Positions 7,400-15,391 are shown, counted from the stretch's first letter. The stretch is DNA of 15,479 nucleotides from CAZODA01 sp964578485 (GCA_964578485.1 CAZODA010000066.1:1-15479), one strand, 5' to 3'. Notes: generated by a model from the letters alone, not told the origin. Program-made: numbers and translations.

Positions 7400-9259
7400 T
7401 TAGTTGTTATTATTTGATTTTTTATTTACAGCTACATCCGTTTTTTCGGCAAAAGGAGAGTATTTCATTCCTCCGCCTTCAAAGCCGGCATTTTTATAAA
7501 ATTCCACAAAGGTCAAGCGTATGGGGTGCACAAAGGCTCCAATTCCTGACATTACAAGAGTTATTCCATGTCCTGCCAGCAAAATAATCAGCATTATAAT
7601 AAAGCCTAAGACCGGGATATCAGGTTTCATGCTTACCGCCATCATATTAAATACTGAAGCGAGTATTCCTCCTGAGATACCAAGGGCAAATAAGCGGACA
7701 TAGGATAACATATCTCCTAAGAGTCCGGTTACCATGCCATATATATCCCATATTCCCATAGCAAAATTTAAAAATATATTACGTTTGGGATGATTAAGTA
7801 TCATAATCAGTATTCCTGAAATAATTCCCACTCCCATATATAAATTTCCGGCAAGTGCATTATTAATTATATTGTTAGAGCTTAAAAGGTAGGTTGAGCC
7901 CATTCCAAAAATTAAAATCAGCCATCCTATGGTTGAAAAAGCATAACGGAAACCTTGGGTAATAGAAATATTCACCACCTTAATAAACATTCCAAACAAG
8001 ATTTGAATTCCTCCTAAAATCAGAGACAGGTAGAACAATTGATTGTTTGTAATAAAGTTATCTTTCAAATTTTCAAGAAAAGGAATTCCGAATTCACTAA
8101 TTTCCAATCCAAAGAAAGAGCCTGTCAGACTTCCAAATATCATGGTTGCTATACCAAGATATTGTCCGAGGCTAAATGCTTTTTTAAATTTTGGCATTTT
8201 CAGTTTTGCAAAGGTAGAAACCAAGAAAACAATAAGTCCATAGCCTGCATCTCCGAGTGCAATGCCAAAATACAACATATAAAAGGGTGCGAAAAAGGGT
8301 GTGAGGTCTAATTCAGCATGATTAGGCAGGTCATAGAAATCACCTATTTGCTCAAACAATCTGGTAAATTTATTATTCTTTAGCTTAACAGGTACTTTTT
8401 CTTCCTCTTGTGGTTCACGTGTAATTGCAACAACAGAATTTTCCTTGAGGTAGTTATCCAATTCTTCGGCATTAGGCTTTGGCACCCATCCTTCCACGAT
8501 CTGCACTTTTCCTTCAACTTCACTTTCGGTTTGATGCCATACATTAGCCATATCAAACTCTGATTGAAGTTTTTGTTTATATTGTTTTAATGATGTTATT
8601 CCGTAGTATGCTGCAGCATCTAAATTACTGTTAACATTATCAAGAGCTTTTTTATTTTCCTCCAGGGATAATTTAAGTTCTTGCAAAGATTTTTCGGGAG
8701 CTGCTATTTCATCTACTCCAGGCAAGATAACAGTTTCAAAAGATGGATCATTTTTATCTTCAAACAAAACAAAATATCGGTATCCTATATAATCACTTAC
8801 AATTCCTATTGGATACATCCCCAACCATTCCTCTTCAAACTTTCTTATGGGACAAATCATAAAGCGCAGGTCTAAGCCTGCTTCCGACAATTTTTCAATT
8901 GTTTCTTTTGAATATACACCCCATGGTTCGGCCTGACGTATATCTTTTTCAAGGGCGGTAGCTGTATGCCGTAGGGATTCTAAGTCATGCTCAAAAGATT
9001 TTATTTTTTCAAGCAAATCGCTTTCTTCATCGATTGAAATAGGATAGGGAGTATCTTTAATCCATTTTAAACGTTGCTCCAGAATGGATATAACGCGGGA
9101 AACATCACCAATATTTCGGAATTTCTCCTGCATTTCAGCTGTTGGTTCTGCTGATTTTTGTTCTATATGTACAACCCCAATCTTTTTTATCTCTTTTAAA
9201 AATTCGGGATAATTGCCATGATAGACCAAAAACGAATATTTCAACATGGGTATAATCAT
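7400..9259 (-). CDS. atpI: V-type ATPase subunit I (membrane stator, ion channel half)
   Basis: A 619-residue protein homologous to subunit a of eukaryotic V-ATPases. The N-terminal cytosolic half (1-315) has coiled-coil arms at about 76-112 and 185-235. The C-terminal half carries about seven or eight membrane segments, from the signature PFYMLYFGIALGDAGYG (325-341) through segments near 343-352, 366-385, 408-428, 440-460, 472-488, 498-540 and 550-572. The essential arginine that faces the rotor is R522, in LSYVRLFALGISG (518-530). The conserved HPIRL motif is at 578-582. The ATG at 9257-9259 overlaps the TGA of the D gene (ATGA), which suggests translational coupling and supports this start. 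M5 is a possible alternative. It pairs with K to move ions across the membrane. Confidence 0.95.
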   Translation of the reverse strand: MIIPMLKYSFLVYHGNYPEFLKEIKKIGVVHIEQKSAEPTAEMQEKFRNIGDVSRVISILEQRLKWIKDTPYPISIDEESDLLEKIKSFEHDLESLRHTATALEKDIRQAEPWGVYSKETIEKLSEAGLDLRFMICPIRKFEEEWLGMYPIGIVSDYIGYRYFVLFEDKNDPSFETVILPGVDEIAAPEKSLQELKLSLEENKKALDNVNSNLDAAAYYGITSLKQYKQKLQSEFDMANVWHQTESEVEGKVQIVEGWVPKPNAEELDNYLKENSVVAITREPQEEEKVPVKLKNNKFTRLFEQIGDFYDLPNHAELDLTPFFAPFYMLYFGIALGDAGYGLIVFLVSTFAKLKMPKFKKAFSLGQYLGIATMIFGSLTGSFFGLEISEFGIPFLENLKDNFITNNQLFYLSLILGGIQILFGMFIKVVNISITQGFRYAFSTIGWLILIFGMGSTYLLSSNNIINNALAGNLYMGVGIISGILIMILNHPKRNIFLNFAMGIWDIYGMVTGLLGDMLSYVRLFALGISGGILASVFNMMAVSMKPDIPVLGFIIMLIILLAGHGITLVMSGIGAFVHPIRLTFVEFYKNAGFEGGGMKYSPFAEKTDVAVNKKSNNNN

Positions 9260-9855
9260 AGACTATCCTCCTGCATTTGTCTGGATTTCACAATCTTCTG
9301 AGCAGATTTTGACAAATTTTCTTCATCTTCAAGAAAACGTTTAATTTTCAATATAGCATCCTCAAAGCCGGGAATTTGAACCTTTTCATACAAATTAACC
9401 TTTTGTGTGGTTTTTTTCCTTGCATAGTCTAATAATTCAACAAAGCGCAGCAATACCTCACGTTGAATTATTAATTCGGTCATTTCTTTTAAGATGGCAA
9501 TTCCATCGGCATACCACAGCGGATAATTAAAAGAATGAAAGGGTTTAATTTCAAATTTCACTTCCTTTAAAACAGGAGTTAACACCCCTGCAATTTTCTT
9601 CACTTCTAAATCGACATCCTTAATTTTAAGCAAAGATTGATCAAATTCTCCCCAAAGTCTGACCATGTTGTCATACTTTCTCATTTCCTCTTCAATCTTC
9701 ACTTCTAATTCACCAACGCTTCCTGTTGCTTTTTTCACTTCATTGCGCAAGGCCGATTCCTTATTCTTCAGAGTAGGCAAAGTCCTCACCCTAATCTTCA
9801 ATTGCTTATCAAGATTTTGAAGTGACGTTTTATTATATTGAAATTTAACACTCAT
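9256..9855 (-). CDS. atpD: V-type ATPase subunit D (central rotor stalk)
   Basis: A 199-residue protein of the D family, which forms the coiled-coil axle inside the A3B3 head. The N-terminal helix (about 3-75) is highly charged, and so is the C-terminal helix (about 118-195). The C-terminal signature KVNLYEKVQIPGFEDAI (152-168) is the D-family equivalent of the 'RVNALE..IP' motif. The length is normal. The start at 9855 is 42 nt after the B stop, and its stop overlaps the I start by four bases. No F subunit gene, D's usual rotor partner, is found in this operon. Confidence 0.93.
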   Translation of the reverse strand: MSVKFQYNKTSLQNLDKQLKIRVRTLPTLKNKESALRNEVKKATGSVGELEVKIEEEMRKYDNMVRLWGEFDQSLLKIKDVDLEVKKIAGVLTPVLKEVKFEIKPFHSFNYPLWYADGIAILKEMTELIIQREVLLRFVELLDYARKKTTQKVNLYEKVQIPGFEDAILKIKRFLEDEENLSKSAQKIVKSRQMQEDSL

Positions 9856-9897
9856 TCTTACAATAAATTAAAATAATCATCTTAGCACGATAAGCAC

Positions 9898-11220
9898 TTA
9901 CTTTCCTGTCCAATATTTATCAACAAATTCTTGTCTGATTCCTACTTCTGCCTTGCTAAAATATTTACCAAGCAATTCCCAAGCGATATTAAGCATGGTA
10001 TCGATATCAACATTTACATCGATAGCGAGCAGTTTATCTGAATATTCTTTTGCAAAATCCAAGGTACGCTCATCATAATTAGATAAATCAAAGCCATTTT
10101 CAAGTTTGGTACGTGCATTTGCAGCATCGGCATATAGGCGTATTGCTGCATTCATTACTTGTGGATGATCGCTACGTGTTTGTTTTCCGATAACAAGTTG
10201 TTTCAATCTTGACAAAGAGCGGAAAGGGTCAACTATAACCTTTCCAATTTCGGTTTCACGCCTCAGAAACAGCTGTCCTTCAGTAATATATCCTGTATTA
10301 TCGGGTATAGCGTGTGTAATATCACCTCCCGACAAGGTTGTAACTGCAATAATTGTTATGGATCCTCCCGATGGGAATTGCACAGCTTTTTCATATATCC
10401 TTGCCAAGTCGGAATACAATGAACCCGGCATACTATCTTTAGATGGTATTTGATCCATACGATTCGACACTATACTTAATGCGTCGGCAAAGAGGGTCAT
10501 ATCGGTGAGTAGGACAAGGACTTTTTCATTTTTATCTACGGCAAAATATTCTGCTGCTGTAAGTGCCATATCAGGAACTAATAATCGTTCTACCGGTGGA
10601 TTTTCAGTAGTATTCATAAAACTAACGATTCTATCGAGTTCACCTGCATTTTCGAAGACATTTCTAAAATACAGGTAATCATCGTTTGTTAATCCCATTC
10701 CACCTAAGATTATTTTATCGGTTTTTGCTCTAAGTGCAACATTTGCCATCACCTGGTTATAAGGCTGGTCGGGGTCGGCAAAAAAGGGGATTTTTTGTCC
10801 TGAAACCAAGGTATTGTTCAGGTCTATGCCGGCAATACCCGTGGCGATTAATTCTGAAGGTTGCATACGTCGAACAGGATTCACCGAAGCACTTCCTATA
10901 TCACGAATTTCACCTTCCACTTCAGGTCCTCCATCTATAGGATCACCATAGGCATTAAAGAATCGGCCTCCGAGATCGTCGCTCACTTTTAACTGTGGTG
11001 GGCGTCCCATGAAGGATACTTCAGCATTTGTAGGTATTCCTTCTGTTCCTGAAAACACTTGCAAGGTTATTTCATCGCGCAAAATTTTAACAACCTGTGC
11101 CAGACGACCATGTACAGTGGCTATCTCATCATAACCAACATCAGAGGCCTTTAGTGTAACTGTGGCTTTTGTTATGTTAGTCAGTTTGGTATATGTCTTT
11201 TGAAATGCCTGACTTTCCAT
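9898..11220 (-). CDS. atpB: V-type ATPase subunit B (non-catalytic head subunit)
   Basis: A 440-residue protein of normal length for the non-catalytic B subunit, which alternates with A in the head. It contains a beta-barrel N-terminal domain (about 10-85), the nucleotide-binding-fold core, and a helical C-terminal domain. The usual P-loop position reads SGQKIPFFADPDQPYNQ (140-156) with no GKT, confirming the non-catalytic role. Other landmarks are VLVLLTDMTLFADALS (234-249), VSNRMDQIPSKDSMPGSLYS (251-270) and an arginine-rich segment at 330-350 that contributes to the neighbouring A site. The start at 11220 is preceded on the coding strand by a purine-rich AAGAAAGAAAAGA stretch. It lies 46 nt after A, the longest gap within the operon. 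Confidence 0.96.
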   Translation of the reverse strand: MESQAFQKTYTKLTNITKATVTLKASDVGYDEIATVHGRLAQVVKILRDEITLQVFSGTEGIPTNAEVSFMGRPPQLKVSDDLGGRFFNAYGDPIDGGPEVEGEIRDIGSASVNPVRRMQPSELIATGIAGIDLNNTLVSGQKIPFFADPDQPYNQVMANVALRAKTDKIILGGMGLTNDDYLYFRNVFENAGELDRIVSFMNTTENPPVERLLVPDMALTAAEYFAVDKNEKVLVLLTDMTLFADALSIVSNRMDQIPSKDSMPGSLYSDLARIYEKAVQFPSGGSITIIAVTTLSGGDITHAIPDNTGYITEGQLFLRRETEIGKVIVDPFRSLSRLKQLVIGKQTRSDHPQVMNAAIRLYADAANARTKLENGFDLSNYDERTLDFAKEYSDKLLAIDVNVDIDTMLNIAWELLGKYFSKAEVGIRQEFVDKYWTGK

Positions 11221-11266
11221 TCTTTTCTTTCTTTATATAATTAATAAATTATCTGTAGCTCTTCAA

Positions 11267-13033
11267 TCAATTTTTTCGTTTTGCCAAACAATTTTCCAGT
11301 TCTTTTTTATGTTCATTAAACTGTTCAGATTCAAATTCAGAATAGTTCATTTGTCTGAAATTATTGATCAGCTCTTTAAAAAAGCCTGATAATTCTTCAA
11401 AGTGATCAAATTCAAATGTAGTATCAACCACTTTTAACACATAATCAAGCATATATCTCTGACGTTCCATAGGGGTAGAAGCATCTACGGGATCAAAGGC
11501 ATCTTGTTGTAGAATAACAAAATCGATGAGTTCTGATTTCCAGTAACGGTCATGGAATGAAAGTGGAACACCATCGTCGCCAAGAATATTAATTTGTTCC
11601 ATAGCTTCCTTTCCTCTCAACAAGACATCTTTAGCTTTTTCAACATTTTCGAGCCATGAGGCACCAACTTTTTCTGTCAGGTCTTTTTGAACTTCAGGAT
11701 ATTCCAGATATTTTGAATAACTATCAATAGGATCAATAGCGGGATATCTTTTACCATCGGCCCTATCTTGTGATAATCCATAAAAACAGCGTGCTGCTTT
11801 TCGGGTACCCTCAGTTACCGGTTCTTTTAAATTTCCTCCTGCAGGAGAAACGGTACCAATAAAGGTAATTGATCCTGAAGCATCATTTGGCAGATAAACA
11901 AAGCCTGCACGTGAATAAAAGTTGGAAATAATTGCTGACAGGTCCATTGGGAATGCATCCGGTCCGGGCAATTCCTCAAGTCGGTTCGACATTTCACGCA
12001 AAGCCTGTGCCCATCTTGAAGTTGAATCGGCCATCAATAGCACTTTCAATCCCATTGCCCTATAATACTCAGACAAGGTCATAGCCGTATAAACCGAAGC
12101 CTCACGGGCTGCTACCGGCATATTTGATGTATTTGCTATTATAGTAGTTCTTTCAATTAATTTTCTACCTGTTCGCGGGTCATCAAGTCTTGGAAATTCA
12201 GTAAATATCTCAACCACTTCATTTGCTCTTTCACCGCAAGCAGCAATTATCACTATATCTGCTTCTGCCTGTTTGGATATAGCATGTTGCAACACGGTTT
12301 TTCCTGTTCCAAAGGGTCCCGGAATAAAACCTGTTCCTCCTTCAGTAATGGGATTCAAGGTGTCGATACAGCGAACTCCGGTTTCAAGCAATTTAAAAGG
12401 CCTTGGCTTCTCCTTATATGCTCTAACTGCCATTTTTACAGGCCATTTTTGAACCATTGTTAGTGGAATTTCCTTTTCTTCCTCGTCAATAACATGGGCT
12501 ATAACCTCATCTACAGTATATTCTCCTTCTTGGGCAACAGATTTTACCACATAGCGTTTTTCCATTTTAAAGGGAAGCATTATTTTATGCGGAATACTAT
12601 TTTCCATTACCTCACCGAGCCAGCTTCCTGCAGATACTACATCTCCGGCTTTAGCCAATGGTTTAAAATTCCACTTTTTTTCACGATCTAAGGGATCGGT
12701 ATAATCACCTCTATCCAAAAAGATCCCTTCCATAGTGTCAAGATTATTTTGCAGTCCGTCATAGTTCCGCGACAATATTCCCGGTCCTAATGACACTTCA
12801 AGCATATGTCCCTGAAACTCTGCTTTTGACCCTACTTTCAATCCTCTTGTACTTTCAAATACCTGTACATAAGCATTATCACCGCTTACACGGATAACCT
12901 CAGCCATTAAGCGTTCTTCATTATGCAAAATAAAGCATATTTCATTCTGTGCTACCGGGCCATTCACTTCGACAACTACAAGGTTCGATACAATTCCTGC
13001 CACTGTACCTGTGGTCTTATTATCTCTTTCCAT
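11267..13033 (-). CDS. atpA: V-type ATPase catalytic subunit A
   Basis: A 588-residue catalytic subunit of normal length. It shows the N-terminal beta-barrel (about 5-75), the A-specific 'bulge' insertion (about 112-195), and the nucleotide-binding core. The Walker A P-loop is GPFGTGKT (239-246, K245). The catalytic glutamate is E268 in ACGERANE, and the Walker B strand is VLLMADSTSRW (331-341, D336). The conserved SRLEELPGPDAFP-like segment is present at 349-362. These sites couple ATP hydrolysis or synthesis to rotation of D. The ATG at 13033 lies inside the end of the DUF2764-type gene, a 14-nt overlap, which suggests translational coupling. The chosen start gives the family's normal N-terminus. 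Confidence 0.97.
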   Translation of the reverse strand: MERDNKTTGTVAGIVSNLVVVEVNGPVAQNEICFILHNEERLMAEVIRVSGDNAYVQVFESTRGLKVGSKAEFQGHMLEVSLGPGILSRNYDGLQNNLDTMEGIFLDRGDYTDPLDREKKWNFKPLAKAGDVVSAGSWLGEVMENSIPHKIMLPFKMEKRYVVKSVAQEGEYTVDEVIAHVIDEEEKEIPLTMVQKWPVKMAVRAYKEKPRPFKLLETGVRCIDTLNPITEGGTGFIPGPFGTGKTVLQHAISKQAEADIVIIAACGERANEVVEIFTEFPRLDDPRTGRKLIERTTIIANTSNMPVAAREASVYTAMTLSEYYRAMGLKVLLMADSTSRWAQALREMSNRLEELPGPDAFPMDLSAIISNFYSRAGFVYLPNDASGSITFIGTVSPAGGNLKEPVTEGTRKAARCFYGLSQDRADGKRYPAIDPIDSYSKYLEYPEVQKDLTEKVGASWLENVEKAKDVLLRGKEAMEQINILGDDGVPLSFHDRYWKSELIDFVILQQDAFDPVDASTPMERQRYMLDYVLKVVDTTFEFDHFEELSGFFKELINNFRQMNYSEFESEQFNEHKKELENCLAKRKN

Positions 13034-13883
13034 ATGTCAATGTAAATTCTTCAGGAAACTGAAAGTCACTTTCTAATTCTTTCAGTAATCTGTTAAATAA
13101 TTTATTTCCTTTATCGACATCAAGCGACATCCATCGCTCAACAATAAATAATTTTAAAACAAAAGCCAGTATTTTTTCTATAGAAAAATAATTAAAGAAA
13201 GTTTGTTCATCCAAAAAATTCCAATCATAATTATCCAATCTCAGCTCTCTTTCCAGCAAATTATCTACTTCAAAAATTTGAATAAGTTGCTCTATATCCT
13301 GCACCTCTAATGACAAACCAAAATCACGTGCACGGCTTTTCTTTAAAGCTGAAACAATATCATTATCTCCTACAAGATTTACGTCGAATTGAAGATCATA
13401 CTTACGCCCATTAAGAGCTGTCATAATATTAAAAACCGTCAATTTAAATTCGGCATATTCTCTTATAAAGAGATTATTGTTTTTTAGTAGATAATCATAA
13501 TAGCTATTCACAAGCATCTGTTCTGCTTCAAGGACACTTTCAAAAGAATTATCGCTATGAAAAATTTCAGCAAACTTTATAATATAATCGGGATAGATTT
13601 CAGGATCAATATCTTCAAACAATTTCTTATCCATTAGCAGCTCCAGATCTTCAGCTTGATAATTTCCTCTTTCATCCCAAGCATTTCCTTTATTGTAAAA
13701 AAGAAAAAGCAAGTTGTTATGGTCAAATGGCAGGAATAACAATTCCACCAAAGCATAATCAACTTTGCTAACAATATCCTTAAGCATCTGTCTGAATTCG
13801 ACAGAAGAAAAAAGAATCTTTTTTTCTTCAAGGACTATATCAGGCAACCCGGCAACTAATGAATAATAATTTCGTTTAATCAT
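13020..13883 (-). CDS. DUF2764-type V-ATPase operon protein, possible rotor-neck (C-like) subunit
   Basis: A 287-residue, highly acidic, mostly helical soluble protein. It begins with NYYSLVAGLPD (5-15), the N-terminal signature I associate with DUF2764 proteins found only beside bacterial V-ATPase genes. A conserved-looking C-terminal segment runs from about 206 to 270 (ERELRLDNYDWNFLDE, then YFSIEKILAFVLKLFIVERW at 232-251). In Treponema and Chlamydia an unnamed gene occupies this same slot between E and A, and it has been suggested to replace subunit C; for this window that is inference. It has no signal peptide or membrane helix. It overlaps E by ATGA at its start and A by 14 nt at its end. 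Tight coupling between two structural subunits supports a structural role. Confidence 0.8.
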   Translation of the reverse strand: MIKRNYYSLVAGLPDIVLEEKKILFSSVEFRQMLKDIVSKVDYALVELLFLPFDHNNLLFLFYNKGNAWDERGNYQAEDLELLMDKKLFEDIDPEIYPDYIIKFAEIFHSDNSFESVLEAEQMLVNSYYDYLLKNNNLFIREYAEFKLTVFNIMTALNGRKYDLQFDVNLVGDNDIVSALKKSRARDFGLSLEVQDIEQLIQIFEVDNLLERELRLDNYDWNFLDEQTFFNYFSIEKILAFVLKLFIVERWMSLDVDKGNKLFNRLLKELESDFQFPEEFTLTYGKR

Positions 13884-14494
13884 AGCTCCTCATCAAAAAG
13901 TAATTCGTTAGTTTTGGGACGCAAGTAAGCTTTAAAAAAGTTAATAAAGTCCTGATCTGTAAAACTGATGAGATAACTTCCGTCGGCCGGACCAACTTTA
14001 AATCCGGATTTAACACCATCGGAAAAAGTTAATTCCAAGCCTTTATTTAATTCATCGGCAAGTTGATTCTTGAAATATTTCTCAAGTTCTTTTTGGCTAC
14101 CGGCAGGTAATATAACTGTAAGATCAAAGCTTTCTTTTTCTATCCATCCATTTACCAGCTGGCTAACAATATCTTTAAGGAAGTCAATATTGGCAAACAA
14201 TTCCTTAACACCCGGCTGTATAACTTTCGTTGTTACAAGGGATGTCAAATTTTGTTTTAAAGCCGCCAAAGCTTGGTTAACAGATAATTTTAATTCTGAA
14301 TTAACGTGCTTGGTAAGAGAATCTGCTTTTTTTTCAGCTTCTTCAATTATTGAATCAGATTTTTTTTCCGCTTCTTTTACTATGTTTTCTGCTTTCTCCT
14401 CGGCCTCTTTAAGTATAAGCTCAGCCTCTTGACGGGCCTTTTCTACACCCTCATTAAAAATTTTCTCAGTTAGTTCCTGAAGTTTTGTTTGCAT
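13880..14494 (-). CDS. atpE: V-type ATPase subunit E (peripheral stator stalk)
   Basis: A 204-residue protein with the E-subunit design. A long N-terminal charged helix (about 1-85) is followed by a globular C-terminal domain (about 95-204, with FDLTVILPAGSQ and GFKVGPADGSYLISF) that binds the catalytic head. The helix is built from 11-residue repeats: residues 13-23, 24-34, 35-45, 46-56 and 57-67 recur with small residues at the same places (for example AENIVKEAEKK then SDSIIEEAEKK). This hendecad spacing is what a right-handed coiled-coil stator stalk requires. It is the first gene of the operon. The ATG at 14494 has no clear Shine-Dalgarno, only A/T-rich leader. Its usual partner, subunit G/H, is not encoded here. 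Confidence 0.92.
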   Translation of the reverse strand: MQTKLQELTEKIFNEGVEKARQEAELILKEAEEKAENIVKEAEKKSDSIIEEAEKKADSLTKHVNSELKLSVNQALAALKQNLTSLVTTKVIQPGVKELFANIDFLKDIVSQLVNGWIEKESFDLTVILPAGSQKELEKYFKNQLADELNKGLELTFSDGVKSGFKVGPADGSYLISFTDQDFINFFKAYLRPKTNELLFDEEL

Positions 14495-14544
14495 AAAATT
14501 ATTTTTTTATGATGATTGCAAATAACAACTCGATTATATAGTAA

Positions 14545-14570
14545 ATAAGGTTTTATTACAAAAACCTTAT
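14545..14570. promoter_or_regulatory. Perfect 10-bp palindrome upstream of the V-ATPase operon
   Basis: ATAAGGTTTT (14545-14554) and AAAACCTTAT (14561-14570) are exact reverse complements around a 6-nt loop (ATTACA). The site lies 51 nt upstream of the E-subunit start codon. It could be a repressor/activator operator or a hairpin in the 5' leader. A further AAAACCTTAT occurs at 14818-14827, and another at 1318-1327 directly before the secreted-protein start. No regulator can be named. Confidence 0.45.
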
Positions 14571-14756
14571 AATTCAATTATTCAGGATCCTTTGTTCTTT
14601 TTAAAATTCAGCTCATAATATTAGCGAATTTTAAAAACTCAAAAAAGAAAACATCAAATTAAGTTATAAATTTTACGTCCTAATTAAAACACAAGATCTA
14701 AGCTTAACAAGTAATTTCGATAAGGAAACAAACAAAGCTATTTTGAGCATTATTAA

Positions 14757-14794
14757 TTGATACTTCGTTAATTAAATGTATCCTAAAGTATCAA
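14757..14794. promoter_or_regulatory. Spaced inverted repeat TTGATACTT / AAGTATCAA
   Basis: TTGATACTT (14757-14765) and AAGTATCAA (14786-14794) are perfect 9-bp inverted arms separated by 20 nt that include TTAATTAA. The centre-to-centre spacing of about 29 nt is close to three helical turns, which would suit a dimeric regulator, but chance occurrence in such AT-rich DNA is possible. The surrounding 14495-15040 shows no coding potential. Confidence 0.25.
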
Positions 14795-14852
14795 AAAGAT
14801 GTTTCAATTAAATCAGTAAAACCTTATTTGATGGGTCTAATTCAATGATCAT

Positions 14853-14884
14853 CAAATGTATATTTTTTAAGTGATACGAACAAG
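14853..14884 (-). promoter_or_regulatory. Candidate Bacteroidota-type promoter for the V-ATPase operon
   Basis: On the minus strand, CTTG (14884-14881), a 20-nt spacer and TACATTTG (14860-14853) match the phylum's TTTG / TAnnTTTG promoter pattern, three of four bases in the -33 box and fully in the -7 box. Transcription would begin near 14846, leaving a leader of about 350 nt. A second TAnnTTTG without a -33 partner is at 14740-14733. Such matches are expected now and then in AT-rich DNA. Confidence 0.22.
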
Positions 14885-15040
14885 AAAAATAAACATCTGT
14901 TATTTGAAAAATCATATTTTTATTGTGAAATGTTTTTATAAATGGCTGATATTTACTAAGAGAGAGCAAGGTTATTAAACATTTTAAAAAAAGATTAAAA
15001 AATTCAACATTTTCAACTATGTAAATATAATATCAAAACC

Positions 15041-15154
15041 ATGACCATTGCCATAGTTGAAACACCGGCAAAAATCAAGACGAATTACGTCAAAAGGGTT
15101 CACGCAAAGGCCGCAAAGATTTTCACGCAAAGCCCGCGAAGATTAAATATGTAA
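15041..15154 (+). pseudogene. Truncated 5' stub resembling a type IA DNA topoisomerase
   Basis: A 37-codon frame begins at ATG 15041. Its first 14 residues, MTIAIVETPAKIKT, closely resemble the N-terminal TOPRIM start of bacterial topoisomerase I (IVESPAKAKT). From about residue 15 (position 15083) the similarity stops and the frame reads through dispersed-repeat DNA (CGAATTACG, then the 23-bp CACGCAAAG units) to TAA at 15152. This suggests a gene start cut off by repeat insertion, deletion, or an assembly join. It points away from the divergent V-ATPase operon. Fourteen residues is little evidence, and a chance match cannot be excluded. Confidence 0.35.
15099..15144 (+). repeat. Tandem 23-bp repeat (CACGCAAAG type)
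   Basis: Two adjacent 23-bp units (15099-15121 and 15122-15144), each beginning TTCACGCAAAG and ending AAGATT, differ at two positions. A shorter third piece, GCGCAAAGATCTT, follows at 15157-15169. The reverse complement of the left-end segment 382-401 matches the second unit with one mismatch. The class resembles dispersed intergenic repeats in Bacteroidota. Confidence 0.85.
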
Positions 15155-15167
15155 GAGCGCAAAGATC

Positions 15168-15262
15168 TTTATCCACTAATTACACGAATTAACACGAATG
15201 ATTTAATTACACGAATGATAAATCAATTACGAATTACGAATTAAAAATTACGAATTACGTGG
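15168..15262 (-). repeat. Dispersed 50-bp unit, right copy, with ATTACGA repeats
   Basis: Positions 15168-15217 are the inverted copy of 405-454 (47 of 50 identical). Immediately beyond, 15225-15260 contains repeated AATTACGAATTACG elements around AATTAAAAATT, an ATTACGA-based tandem. CGAATTACGT also occurs at 15081-15090, at the breakpoint of the topoisomerase-like stub. No coding potential is seen. Confidence 0.85.
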
Positions 15263-15289
15263 TGGCCGAGCTTGCTGGAAATGCCTTTT

Positions 15290-15310
15290 CTCAAAGCAAG
15301 ATGCTTTGAG
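15290..15310. repeat. Perfect short hairpin
   Basis: CTCAAAGCA (15290-15298) and TGCTTTGAG (15302-15310) form a perfect 9-bp stem with a 3-nt AGA loop. It lies within the right repeat mosaic, with no gene upstream that it would terminate and no T-run after it. It is more likely part of a palindromic repeat unit than a terminator. The following AGTACATTAAAAACTT also occurs at 369-384 in the same orientation. Confidence 0.6.
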
Positions 15311-15331
15311 TACATTAAAAACTTATTACTA

Positions 15332-15391
15332 AACCCTTATAAACGACGCAGTCCTCAACGACATTGTCCTCAACATTTTCAATTTTTCATT
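15332..15391 (-). repeat. Unique core adjoining the octamer array, right copy
   Basis: This is the reverse complement of 113-157, with two substitutions and one extra 15-nt segment. The extra segment duplicates the GTTGAGGAC element, so the right copy has it twice. A 15-nt expansion by tandem duplication is the simplest explanation. Confidence 0.85.

Noticed and set aside
14070..14432. 120-codon open frame on the plus strand
   Set aside because: It is antisense to the well-supported subunit E gene; its low-complexity S/A-rich translation is the shadow of the coiled-coil repeats.
14495..15040. tRNA, riboswitch or small protein gene in the long AT-rich interval
   Set aside because: No cloverleaf, no recognised riboswitch core and only very short open frames were seen; only palindromes and weak promoter matches are visible.
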